A stretch of DNA of 64,000 nucleotides, taken from Byssochlamys sp. IMV 00236 (Eukaryota; Ascomycota; Eurotiomycetes; Eurotiales; Thermoascaceae). Under the pieces are notes generated by a model. That model did no database searches and was not told the DNA's origin. It was given only the letters and a program-made list of their open reading frames with translations. Below are positions 44,558 to 56,053 of this stretch, in pieces. Each line of letters opens with the position of its first letter. The stretch's first letter is position 1. The stretch covers positions 62,001-126,000 of the forward strand of contig MSJH02000799.1 in assembly GCA_001931875.2 (NCBI GenBank), in the 5' to 3' direction. Both the position numbers and the translations under genes were made by a program.

Positions 44558-47500
44558 ATGGCTGAAGATGACGCTGAAAAGGCCTTTTTCCAGGCCCAGG
44601 CAATGAATGCAGATACTGTGAGCTACAATACTGTTGAGGAACAAGGTGCAGATAGTTCAGATTCAGATGATTATGACCCTTCAAAAACGCTGCAAGATCA
44701 ATTTTCTGCTCCTTTAACAGACTCCAAGCAAGATGAAATACAAGAGTCTCCCCCAGTTACTGCACAATCGGCTTCAGGCACTCCTCAGCACGGTTCAGTA
44801 CCGCCGGAGAATGGTTCGAATCAGCCTCTTAGTGGTAACTACCCGTCCGAGACGCCGTCCAGGACTGAGTCGAGAGCTTCAGCATCTATGCCTCCATCCA
44901 ATACCCATGTGCAACCGAAGACCCGAACAATAGGGGGCTTTGTCGTTGAGGATGATGAGGAGGATGACAAGGGCGATACTGAGTATGAGCCACCGGCCGT
45001 ACTGGGCGGTGGTGAAGATGTGGGAACTGTTTCTGCAGGCGTACCTGAGCAGGCTGTCTCTGAGAATGCAAATCAAAATACTTCTACCTCTGATGTATCA
45101 GTACAGCAGGCCGCACCAGACCTGTCCACCTCGAAAGATGTTTTCAATAACTCCTATTCTCCTCCTGTTCCTGCTCCACAAAATGATCCTTCTCTTGTTC
45201 CTGGTCAAGATCTGTACAATCCCTTGGCTATGCAGGGCGGACTTGCAAGTAACAGCCCTGTGCCAACCCCTCCGGCTGCTACTGCCGAGTCTTCCTCTAC
45301 AGGTCGGCTGCCCCACGATCGTGTTGGCATACTGGAGGATAGGATCCAAGAAGACCCTCGCGGAGATATTCCTGCATGGCTTGAGCTCATCAACGAGCAT
45401 CGCAGTCGCAATAAGATTGACAACGCCCGTGAGGTCTATGAGCGTTTCTTCAAAGTCTTTCCTCAAGCGGTAAGTACCTCATCACATTATTCCTTCGGTT
45501 TCACCGGAACTCACGAATATTAGGCGGATCAATGGGTCTCATATGCCAACATGGAGTCTGAAAACAACGAACTTTACCGTCTAGAGCAGATCTTCAACAG
45601 GACGCTTCTCGCAACCCCCAGTGTTCAGCTGTGGTCTGTCTATCTTGATTATGTTCGTCGCCGTAACCCCTTAACGACAGACACCACAGGTCAGGCCAGA
45701 CGAATTATATCGTCTGCTTATGATTTTGCGCTTCAGAATATTGGTATCGATAAGGATTCAGCTCCTATCTGGGTGGATTACGTCCAGTTCATACGTTCAG
45801 GCCCGGGTAATATTGGGGGTTCTGGCTGGCAGGACCAGCAGAAGATGGACCTATTGCGGAAGGCTTACCAGAAAGCGATCTGTGTACCTACTCATGCTGT
45901 AAACACTTTCTGGAAGGAGTATGATCAGTTTGAGATGGGTCTGAATAAACTTACTGTAGGTCTCTTCGTCTTTTTGACAAAAGTTTTGATAAAGTTTGAT
46001 GAGCTAATACGGTTCTGTCAGGGTCGCAAATTTCTCCAGGAGCGCTCTCCTGCATATATGACCGCGCGGAGCTCATACACTGAGCTCCAGAATATCACGC
46101 GTGATCTTATCCGTACTTCGTTACCTAGGCTACCTCCTATTCCGGGCTCAGAAGGAGACGTGGAGTTTAATCAGCAGGTCGAGATATGGAAGCGTTGGAT
46201 TGACTGGGAGAAAAGCGACCCATTGGTTCTCAAAGAAGAAGATATTGCAGGTTTCAGGGCGCGTGTATTGTACGTCTACAAGCAAGCGCTGATGGCCCTG
46301 AGATTCCTGCCCGAAATATGGTTTGAGGCGGCAGAGTTCTGCTTCCAGAATGATATGGAAACAGAAGGGAACGAGTTCTTGAAGCAAGGAATAGACGCCA
46401 ATCCAGAGAGTTGTCTGCTTGCATTCAAGCGGGCTGACCGCCTTGAGATTACGTCGGAATCAGAACAAGACCCCAAGAAGAGAGGTGCCAAAGTAAGGGA
46501 ACCTTACGACAAAGTTCTCGATGCGCTCTATGACTTGATCAATAAGGCTCGCACCCGCGAAGCGCAAGACGTCGCTCGTATTGAAGAAACCTACGCCAAC
46601 GCTCAACCGGAGAACCTGCCTGTTCAGGAAGAGGATGAGGATGAGGACCGTGGAAGTGAATCAAAGGCGAAGGAGTCTGCGAAGAAGGCCCAGATTGATG
46701 CGGTGCGGAAAGCGCATGCTGTGCAAATCGGGATTCTTTCTAAGACAATATCCTTCGCGTGGATTGCTCTGATGCGCGCGATGCGTCGTATTCAAGGAAA
46801 GGGTAAGCCTGGTGAAATGGCTGGCTCAAGACAGATATTTGCGGATGCTCGCAAACGTGGCCGGATCACCAGTGACGTCTATATCGCCAGTGCTCTCATC
46901 GAATATCACTGTTATAAGGATCCGGCAGCGACGAAGATCTTCGAGCGCGGTGCAAAGCTGTTCCCCGAAGATGAGAACTTTGCCCTCGAATATTTGAAAC
47001 ATTTGATTGATATCAACGACGTCACGAGTAGGTGTTTCTGCGTTCTCTGAGCAGCAGAACTGTGAGCTAACATGGTAATTGCAGATGCGAGAGCGGTATT
47101 TGAGATGACTGTCAGGAAGCTGGCATCCAATCCAGAGAACGTCCACAAGGCAAAACCAATTTTCGCCTTCCTTCACGAGTATGAATCCCGATACGGCGAC
47201 TTAGTCCAAGTGGTCAATTTGGAGACGCGGATGCGCGAGCTATTCCCTGAGGATCCGGCCTTAGCACACTTTTCGCACCGCTATTTGACGTCCACTTTCG
47301 ATCCTACAGCAGTCCGACCGATTATATCACCCTCTCAAGCGAGACCAAAGACGCTGGTAACAACCGAGCAGGTCACTGAGGCACCTGTTCCACGGTATGC
47401 CGACGCGCCGTCGACGAGTTCTCCCAAGCGGGCATTCCCGCTTGACGAATTGGACGATGAGATGGGAAGACCCCGTAAATTTATCCGCGCAGAGTCACCG

Positions 47501-47951
47501 CTCAAAGCCGCGGCCGCTCGACGCGTCGATCAACAGAAACAGACCCAAGTGGTCAACGGCGGAGTTCAGAGCAGAGCGCAGTACAGACCCCAGTCCTCTG
47601 CGGCCCCTCTACCTCGCGATGTCGTCTATCTTCTCAGTATAATCCCCCCCGCTTCTGCGTACAATGCTGGCAGGTTTTCCCCTGAAAAGATGGTGGATCT
47701 TCTCCGAAGGATCGATATTCCTTCGTCCATATCACAGTTACCCAATGTCTCGCAGGCTATGTATGGCATGCCCGCTGGACAGACGCAAGTCCTGGGGATG
47801 CACCCTTCAACTGGTAAGATGCTGGTGTCCTCCCATTTGTTAAATGCATAAGGCTCCCGCAAACCGTGAAAAGTACCTGCGGGTTCTGCCTGGGATAGTA
47901 TTAGATGACTCGCTAACACAGTTCTTGTTCGTTCCAGGTCAATACCGTTAG
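44558..47951 (+). CDS. rna14: Rna14, cleavage factor IA subunit (CstF-77 homologue)
   Basis: Five exons: 44558-45469, 45524-45955, 46022-47027, 47085-47813 and 47938-47951, about 1030 aa. Rna14 is the HAT-repeat scaffold of CF IA in mRNA 3'-end cleavage and polyadenylation. The N-terminal 260 residues are acidic and disordered (DSSDSDDYDPSKTLQ). HAT repeats then begin at WLELINEHRSRNKIDNAREVYERFFKVFP and run to about residue 800, with YLDYVRRRNP, FWKEYDQFE, ARSSYTEL and IWFEAAEFC. A proline/serine-rich tail carries the Rna15-binding 'monkeytail' region around FSPEKMVDLLRRIDIPSS. Intron 2 (66 nt) is in frame and stop-free; splicing is preferred since it joins LNKLT to GRKFLQERSPAY. The final short exon (QYR and stop) is uncertain; reading through gives a stop at 47851. 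Confidence 0.93.
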
Positions 47952-49887
47952 TTCGCACTGTGATGGAAGAACCAAGCATAGGGGCGCCCATAAGGATATT
48001 ATGGCCCTCGTACTAGCACAATCTCGACTACAGCTCCTCGATCAGATTTTCTTGTTTGTCATGCTTTGATGTTATTTGAATGTAAATGGACATCACCATA
48101 TGCACCTAAAACAGGCACACCTGCATGCGAAGTGAACGGCGTTGTTTGGTTTGGTGTTCTTTCTCTTTCTCTTTTCTTTTCTTTTTTCTAAAAGCCGGAT
48201 GGCGACATGCTCATAGCGAGGATTGTGATCGGCTTCTTGGGTCGGACGTTCAAGGAAGGATGGGGGCATTTGTACAGTTCGATGACAGGCGGAAGATTCT
48301 ACGAATGGAGAGCAATCGACGAGACTCCGTATTTCTAAGCAAATGGGAGATGCTCATTTAATACTTGAAAAGCATCATCATAACATGTATTGTTCTGAAG
48401 CGTACCTTTTATTACTCCAGTTTACGCAGTGTAGTTTGGTCCTATTTACACGATGCTTGTCTGAATCAATGTTATGCCAGATAGTATTCTGTGCGTAGTT
48501 CATTCCATTCTCAAGCAGAGGGTGTAACATTACATACTGTAGTCTCTTGCCTACGTACGTAGACAGTAGTTATATACATCATCCGCGACTGCCAGGTTTC
48601 GGTCTGATATTCTCGGACATCGAACATCTTGATACTGTGACTTTTCGCTGATCTCAAATAGCAAGCTCAAAAGAACTAATTGGCAATCCATAACCTCGAG
48701 CTTTTATTTCCGAAGACAGTTAGCTATGTTACCTACAGATAGCAGCTACTGGCAAATTAACAAGGTTTGTCCATTCTGTTATGTAACGGTCGGGAATCTC
48801 GACCGGTCCAGCCCCTTTCACTTTTTCGTATATCCTGACGATATCCAGAGATGGTGAATATGGTACTTTGTCTATAACAGGCTCACGCTCAATACATTTC
48901 CTTATTGATCAACAGCACCGTTCTCCGTCNNNNNNNNNNNNNNNNNNNNNNNNNNNNNNNNNNNNNNNNNNNNNNNNNNNNNNNNNNNNNNNNNNNNNNN
49001 NNNNNNNNNNNNNNNNNNNNNNNNNNNNNNNNNNNNNNNNNNNNNNNNNNNNNNNNNNNNNNNNNNNNNNNNNNNNNNNNNNNNNNNNNNNGAGACAGTA
49101 CTCTGCAATTTAAAATCGGTAGCTAGCCCTTTTACCTTTTTAGAATGGATGCTTAGATATGTGATCAACGTACCTGCTTGAATAAACATGATCGCAGATT
49201 CTAAGAGACGATCGATTCCATTGTGTTTATGGTTCTCAAGTAGCTACGACTTAGCATGTAAAATTGGGAGTTAATATACCATAGTCTACTGTATTGGGTC
49301 GGGAAGAACATAAATTTATCTCACAATGCTTCCAATGCCACAGGACTCGCTATAGTGTAGGAAGTTCCCACACGACACGCCGTAACAAACAGAACGTCCC
49401 TTCAAACCTGGGATTCCACAAGTATGGACATTCAACCCATGCATCGAAGCACAGTAGTATTTTCTAGAACCAGTCTGGAACCATAGCCATTATAAACGTG
49501 AGATGGGGTATATTATGTCCGTCATTTAGTAGATCTTCTAAATAAACGCTGATTGCACATCCAGGATCGAGTCAGTCAGAAAGTCCAAACCTTTAAAGGT
49601 GTGATAGGGAAACCTCACTTAGCTCACTATCTCAGAGACAATCCAAATACTATTTTGTGGCGCGTAGTTCTGCGAAGCATCGATATTTGAGAGGACTCGA
49701 ACGCGTATAGACTGCGTGATCTCGACAACTCCATAACTATCATCCTAAGGATCCATCAGCTCAGGCGTCTCATTCTCCTTTTTCGATTCATTCCTCACTT
49801 CTCCTAAATTAAGCAAACATACCTACTTGACATCCTAATCATATACTCCTCAATTCCGGAAATTGCCTTCTGTTCAGAACCACATCA
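47952..49887. other. Intergenic region with assembly gap
   Basis: No gene supported. It has rna14 3' sequence, a long AT-rich middle part (48360-49330) and the run of Ns at 48930-49091. T-rich runs at 48160-48190. Confidence 0.5.
48930..49091. other. Assembly gap (162 N)
   Basis: All 162 positions are N. Flanks are AT-rich non-coding DNA. ORFs drawn through it are meaningless. Confidence 1.
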
Positions 49888-50527
49888 GTGGGACAACCAG
49901 CCCCATCACCAGCCGCACTCAACCGCACCCTATTGAGGCTGGCTCTGTTGTTCCTTCCTAAAACGTACGTCGACTTCCTAGGAGACAGTCTGTGTTCTCT
50001 TTCTCCAGACGAGTCCTCACCTCAAGGTCTCCTCTTCTCCTCCCCTCTCCTGCTTTCTCCCTCCCACATCTCACCTCTATCCTCTCCTCCTTCATCCTTC
50101 ATCCTCACCTACAACTTGAAGTTGCTTTTCTTTCCTGTTCTGCACTGTTCTCATCTCATACACCCTTCCACACATCTGTCTCTTCTCTTCTTCGTCTTTC
50201 TTCGTTGCAAGTTATCACCATATCGCTTTTCCTACCCTTCAAGTAAGTGTTCTCTTTCTTCTCTCTCAGCAGTAAGGCTGTCTCTGGTACCCCATCACCT
50301 AGAAGAGAATCCAGCTTTTCAGGTAGGTAACACACCATCAACGTTTCTTCTCTTCGTTCCTCCAACGCTCCTCAGTTCATCGATTTTGCCCTTGTCCCTT
50401 ATTGCAATACACTCTGTAGTGACTAACGAGCATAGGTTCTGACTTCGTCGGGTTTTCAGCAGTCTTGTTTCCTTGAGAGCTCCACTCGCGACGATCGATA
50501 CTTAAATCAGGGTTTATACCAGTCGCC
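49888..50527 (+). promoter_or_regulatory. CT-rich promoter/leader region with a probable leader intron
   Basis: Strong CT-rich tracts run from about 49980 to 50380, the pattern seen at transcription starts of highly expressed fungal genes. A good intron lies at 50323-50435: GTAGGT donor, GACTAAC branch site, CATAG acceptor. It is followed by an ATG at 50528 in good context (GTCGCCATG). The long ORF through this CT tract is low-complexity Ser/Leu/Pro and is not taken as a protein. Confidence 0.5.
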
Positions 50528-50859
50528 ATGTCTGGTAGACCATCCTTGCCTGGGTCTCCGACCACTCACCCAATGAGCCCGACCCAGCGTGAACCCCCTC
50601 GCGGTGATCCTGCTTTGGATCGTCCGCGGCTGGCAACAGATAGCTGTAAGAACATCGATCTTCCGCCGACGGCGTTTGCTCTGAACTATCCGGTAAGTCA
50701 GTGATGTTTGCATTGTTTTCGAGAATATGTCTTTCGGTTTCCCACGCTGCTCGGCCAGTCACCTCCCAAATATATTGAGAAACGCAATGACTTCTCTAAG
50801 GAGAACGAGTGGATGCCCCTCCCCAAAACTACCTCCTGGTTGCTTTCACGCAAGCAGTA
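50528..50859 (+). CDS. Upstream two-exon ORF, possible alternative Argonaute N-terminus
   Basis: Exon 50528-50692 (55 codons, from MSGRPSLPGSPTTHP to NIDLPPTAFALNYP) ends at a perfect GTAAGT. An acceptor at 50758 (CGGCCAG) continues in frame as SPPKYIEKRNDFSKENEW and reaches a stop at 50857-50859. The text resembles the start of fungal Argonautes, which have a Gly/Pro-rich head then a DLPxxAF patch. I could find no donor in the second exon that keeps frame into the Argonaute body. The donor at 50693 is in phase with acceptors at 51240 or 51256, which would skip the second exon. So this may be an alternative first exon, an upstream ORF or a decayed N-terminus. Confidence 0.4.
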
Positions 50860-51091
50860 ACTAGGAGTCTGCTGCTTCTTCCCGAGCTTTTTTTGATAGT
50901 GAATGCGGGATCCCGCATCATCCCCTATTGTCTTCGGCCGCCCAACTCCTTGAGTGGTTGCAACCATTCACAGACAACCATCTTCCTATTGCTATGTCGC
51001 AGCAATTCATCGCTACCTATGCGGCACTTTCACCCATGATCGTTCAAGCTGCGTATCCCATGAATTCACACGATTACTCCGCTTCTTGGTG

Positions 51092-51100
51092 TATATATAG
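51092..51100 (+). promoter_or_regulatory. Candidate proximal TATA box for Argonaute
   Basis: TATATATAG lies about 150 bp upstream of the ATG at 51251, followed by a CT-rich tract (51119-51200). This is the normal layout of a fungal core promoter and would give a second, internal promoter if the upstream ORF belongs to the same locus. Confidence 0.45.
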
Positions 51101-51250
51101 ACCTATTCGCCTCGTTCATTACTCTTCTTCTTCTCCCCCAAACCACCAAAGCTCCTCTCTCTTCAACTGCCTCCCAACTCGATCAAACCTCTTGCTGCTT
51201 CAACCCACATCTCTTGTACCTTGAGACCTTGAGTGTGCTAGGCCTACACG

Positions 51251-54200
51251 ATGCAGAATCTTATTGAAGATCCGGACATCCCTCAGCCCGTTCTGACGGC
51301 GGAGATGATCCGTGCTCCTCAGTTTGATGGGATCATCAAAGGGTTGCCCCGTAACCTGAACTTCTATGGCGCTGACGATCAAAAGAATGCCGTTCCGTTG
51401 GACATCTGCCAACGTCCTGGAACCAACACGACTGGAAAAGAAATCGAGGTCTCGCTGAATGCGTATCCGATTTCGAAGTTTCCTAGCAAGACCGTATACC
51501 AATACGATGTAAGTATAATTCCGTTCCACAACCCCGGTGACGTCCTGACATATCTGACGCATTTACAGGTCCATATCGGCAACGGCGCGGAGAAGCGTGC
51601 TGTCATCCAGAAAGTATGGAACTCGAACGCCAGGAAGTCAGTTCTTCGCCAGACCATCTTCGATGGTAACAAGCTCGCTTGGTAAGTATCATCCGCTCCC
51701 CTAGTTGATTCTTGAACTAACTTCATTAGGTCATTGAACAATTTTGAAAATGGTTTGAATGTGGTCGTCGATCTTGACGCTGAGCAAGGTCGTCGCAACA
51801 TCACTGGAAAGAACCAATTCCGCTTGGTCGTCCGCCGCACCAAGACGGTCAACCTTTCCGTGTTGAGCGCCTGGCTCCGTGGCCAGACTTCCTATAGTGA
51901 GGATGTGAACGAGGCTTTGAGTAAGTACTGCATCGGTCTATATCCACTGGAAATAGGGCATTTACTGACGGCCTAGCTTTCTTCGATCATGTGCTCCGCG
52001 AATATCCATCTACCAAGTTCGTGACCCATAAGAGGTCCTTCATTGATCCCAAGGGCCAGAAGGAAGACCTTGGAAATGGAGTTCTCGCCTTCAAGGGCGT
52101 CTACCAGGCGATCCGCATTACTCATGTAAGTCATCAATCCGTCTGTACCAGTTTATTTTCACATTAGTCTGACACACTGTTGTAGCCCGGGCGGCTGTGT
52201 GTCAACATCGACGTCTCCAACACGTGCTACTGGGCACGTATCTCTATCATGGGTGCTTGCATTGGCATGACCGATTCCCGTGACATTCAGCAGGTTATGT
52301 GGAACCTGAAGCCCGTCCCGGATGGCTACGGTGGCTTCACGGAATCGGCAATGTTCTATGAAGTCCACAAGCGGCTGAACAAATTGGTTGTCCGTCCCAA
52401 CTATAACGGCTGCCCTGTGTCTGATCAGGACTTCGTTATCAAGGGCCTGGTCAATTCCAGTCCTCGAATGTTCACGATTGATATCAAGGACAAGGCTACT
52501 GGGACGACTAGACGGCTCACTGTACAGGCTTACTTCAAGGAGAAGTATAACATAGACCTGAGGTACCCAGACCTTCCGATGGTCGAAATGACCAAGAAGG
52601 AGGTCTATTACCCAATGGAATTCTTGACCATCCAGGGCCTCAACAAGTACCCGTACAAACTGAGCGAACATCAAACAGCAAAAATGATCAAGTTTGCTGT
52701 TTCTCGTCCTGCCGAACGTTTGAAGTCCATTGAGAAGTGCAAGGAAACCCTCGATCATTCTCACGACCCAGTCTTGCAGTCGTTTGGCCTCAAGGTCGAA
52801 GAAAACATGATACGCACGAAAGCTCGTCTTCTCCCCAACCCGGAGATCCAGTTCGGTAACCAGAAACTCAATCCTGGGACCAATGGACGCTGGGATCTGC
52901 GAGGAAAGAAGTTTCTCGAGCCGAATAAGTGGCCTCTGACCGCGTGGGGCGTGGGATACGTATCCAACAACCGTCACCCGATTAACCAGAGCCAAGTCGA
53001 AAGCTTCTGTGACAGTTTTATGAAGATATACTCTGGTCACGGTGGCAAGGTGGCTAATCGTCCTTGCATTGTGGAACTCAAGGAAGATGTGGCTGAAGCC
53101 GTTAAGAAGGTCTACACGGCCACTGGAAACAAGTTCCAGAAGGACCCTCAGCTGATCATTTTCATTGTTCCTGACAAGAACTCCTTCACCTACCTTCGAA
53201 TCAAGAAGTCAATGGACTGCCGCTGGGGGGCTCCTTCGCAGGTCCTTCAATCGGAACAGGTTGTGAAGGGTAACCCTCAGTATGTCTCCAACGTTTTGAT
53301 GAAAGTCAATGCGAAGCTTGGAGGTACCACTGCTCGCGCGATCTCCAAAATGCCAGATTGCGGCGTCCGCTCCGGCTCGATGATAATCGGGGCTGACGTT
53401 TCACACTCAAGCCCTGGAAGCTGGGCACCTTCAATGGCTGCTGTATCTGTTTGTGCGGATTCATATGGGGCTCGTTACTGGGGAGCGTGCGATACGAACA
53501 TGGAGCGTGTCGAGATGATCGCTCATTCCAACTTGCACACCATGTTGAAACCTCTTATTAGAGAGTGGATCATGACGGTCAACAAGGGCCGACTTCCAGA
53601 GCACGTCTATTACTTCCGAGACGGCGTCTCAGATGGTCAGTACCAGCAGGTGCTCATGGATGAGGTGCCGCATATCAAGGCGCTCCTTGGGGTGATAGCT
53701 GAAGGTGCTTGGAATGGGAAATTCACTGTGGTTATCTGCTCTAAGCGGCACCACATTCGAGCATTCCCTAGACCTAATGACCGTAACGCTGCAGACAGGT
53801 TCGGCAATCCTCTGCCAGGAACCTTGATTGAACGGGATATAACCAGCCCAGACCACTGGGACTTTATCCTGTACTCGCACATCGCCCTGCAGGGTACTTC
53901 TCGCCCTGTTCACTATCACGTCATCCTGGATGAGCTCAAACACAAGCCTCACCAGCTCCAGAATATGATCTATGATCATTGCTACCAGTACATGAGGTCG
54001 ACTACTTCTGTCTCACTTTGTAAGTTGGTGCTCGGTTACATTATTCTTCATCCTGCTAACCATCACTACAGTCCCCGCAGTGTACTATGCGCATCTAATC
54101 TCAAACAGAGCGCGTCATCACGAAAACGTTCCTGCCAGCTCGGGTCCTCAGAGCGGACCGCACATCAAGCTGGACAACCCAAAGCCGAAGAAACCACAGC

Positions 54201-54271
54201 CGCTGGAGAAGCGTCTGCTTCCCATGCACGCCAGTTCCAACAGGCTGGCTTTCGGGATGTGGTACATCTAG
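51251..54271 (+). CDS. Argonaute (QDE-2-like RNA silencing protein)
   Basis: Six exons: 51251-51508, 51569-51681, 51730-51920, 51977-52125, 52186-54019 and 54072-54271, 914 aa from the ATG at 51251. Introns are 48-60 nt and all joins keep frame. Argonaute binds small RNAs and cleaves or silences matching RNA. The order is N domain (SLNAYPISKFPSKTVYQYD), linker, PAZ (about 310-430), Mid and PIWI. The slicer tetrad looks complete: D641 in IIGADVSH, a glutamate at 677 or 680 in MERVEM, D716 in YFRDGVSDGQ and H856 in VYYAHLIS. The C-terminus ends in MWYI, near the usual aliphatic/aromatic end. The start is uncertain: a second ORF 390 bp upstream may supply another N-terminus. Dicer is not in this window. 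Confidence 0.93.
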
Positions 54272-56053
54272 GTGATACACATTCAATGGTGGCAAAATCA
54301 GGATGGATGGTCTCCGGGCAACTGCTTCTCTGTCTCGCCGGCAACAACGAGCTGGAGCAAGTTCGTCATTTGCCCATCGTGTTTTTGTCTGACATTGACC
54401 ACTGGGGGAGCGGTAAAAGGGTTAGGTCGTTTCCATGTCCTGACTGTGGAGCATCTCATTCTGCATTGTTAATCTCAAGCCGTGAGATAGATTGGAACTG
54501 ATCGGCTCTGTACTGGGCTTGAACGGATCTGAACTAACTGAACCGGTGCATATTAGCATGGCGGTCCGTGTCTCTTTTATGCTGATAGCGGATAGGTGGA
54601 GGTGATCTCTTAACAGTATCGGAGGAAATGACCAATACATCACTTATGACCCAGTCTTGATTCTCTCCTAGCCACCTACAGTAGACTTGTAGACTTGTAG
54701 ACCAAGTGTCTTTCTGATAGACGGTACACTAGAACCTTCCTCACTTTGTTATCATGGTAGATGATGGCACAGGAGTCGAAAGAATCATGCTTAGATCGTA
54801 ATTTGTATTGGCTATAAGAGAAGAATTGGTAACTAATGTGCAGTATCTGCACGGTTTACTCCTTACATGCAAGAAAAACCTACGGACATTGGATGGAGAA
54901 GCAACGACGCCAGACTGTTGAGGATTCAAGCCAGTCCTAGAATCAAATACCTCGACGACAGAATACCTCCTGTATGCAAGATATCATCGCCTTCCACCTT
55001 GGCATGAGAGCCAGGCTTAGGAGGGGATTAGAACTGTCTTAGCTTAATAGGCGCTCCGCAGAGAGTAAAAGGAGGGGACAGTCAATCTATCGAGGGCTAC
55101 TGTCTACAGAGATCCAGATATCGCAAGATTGGATCAAATCATGCTTGGAGATACAACTTGTCCATTTTATTTCTCTCTTTCATATACGTACACCCGGCTG
55201 GATGGGATAACTCCTTGGTCAGAGAAATAAGCTGCGCCGTGATTTTGAGTATAAGACCAATGCTATTAACTCATGGCCTTCATTTTCAACGTATAGAAAA
55301 CGGGCTGATGAATGAGAAGGGGGAATAGAACGATGCAATGGAGCCCAAGACAGGTCGCGATGTGTTGATGATAGATATTACAGAGACAGAGGGACATTGA
55401 AGCAATAGGAGGGCAAAGCCTTCGTCGATGCCTTTGAACATTAGACTGGCATGCGCGTTTAGGCAGCGCAGTCCAAGCAGGAGGGGAAGGGGAAGAGAGC
55501 CATCCAGATGATATTGAAACACACAAAAAGAAGAAACAGAATGACAGAAGACTTCTGCTTGTGTCACTTGGCACAGCTGCCATCATCATTATTGGAAGAG
55601 AGAACGAAAACAGAAAAAACGGAGAAAAACGAGGATTCCCAGAAGGGTCGGGTGAAGAACAGTCTGAGAACCCACTCCTCATAAGTACTGCGCCATCCGA
55701 CCCTCCCACTGTCCCAACACACAAGTCTATGGATATGCGCACATAAATTCCCATATCATAGCGCAGTATACCATCACCAAATGCAGAATTTTTTCCGATC
55801 CTGAATGCCATCATTTTTGCGACTCGACTTCCTCGCTTTTGAACCAAAGAACGACGTAGGTACGACCTCAATGTGGCGGCAACAAGCCTTATCCATGCAT
55901 CCAGCCTCCGTGAAGCGAGGTCGACCCTAACTACGTCCACTGGAAAATAAACCCAACATGTATACAGCACCCTGCCAGTGGCCAAAAAGAAAAGGAGAGA
56001 TAAAACACAAATGTCGAAGATAGGGAAAACGGAAATGAGGTAGATGTAAAAGA
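54272..56053. other. Convergent intergenic region, Argonaute / spt7
   Basis: 1.8 kb. A short tandem GTAGACTT repeat is at about 54681-54700. On the minus strand an unusually long open frame (55266-56057) begins at the spt7 stop; see findings. No further gene can be supported. Confidence 0.45.

Noticed and set aside
49888..50442. 184-codon ORF upstream of the Argonaute gene
   Set aside because: Low-complexity Ser/Leu/Pro text from a CT-rich leader, with an intron-like segment in it; no protein-like pattern.
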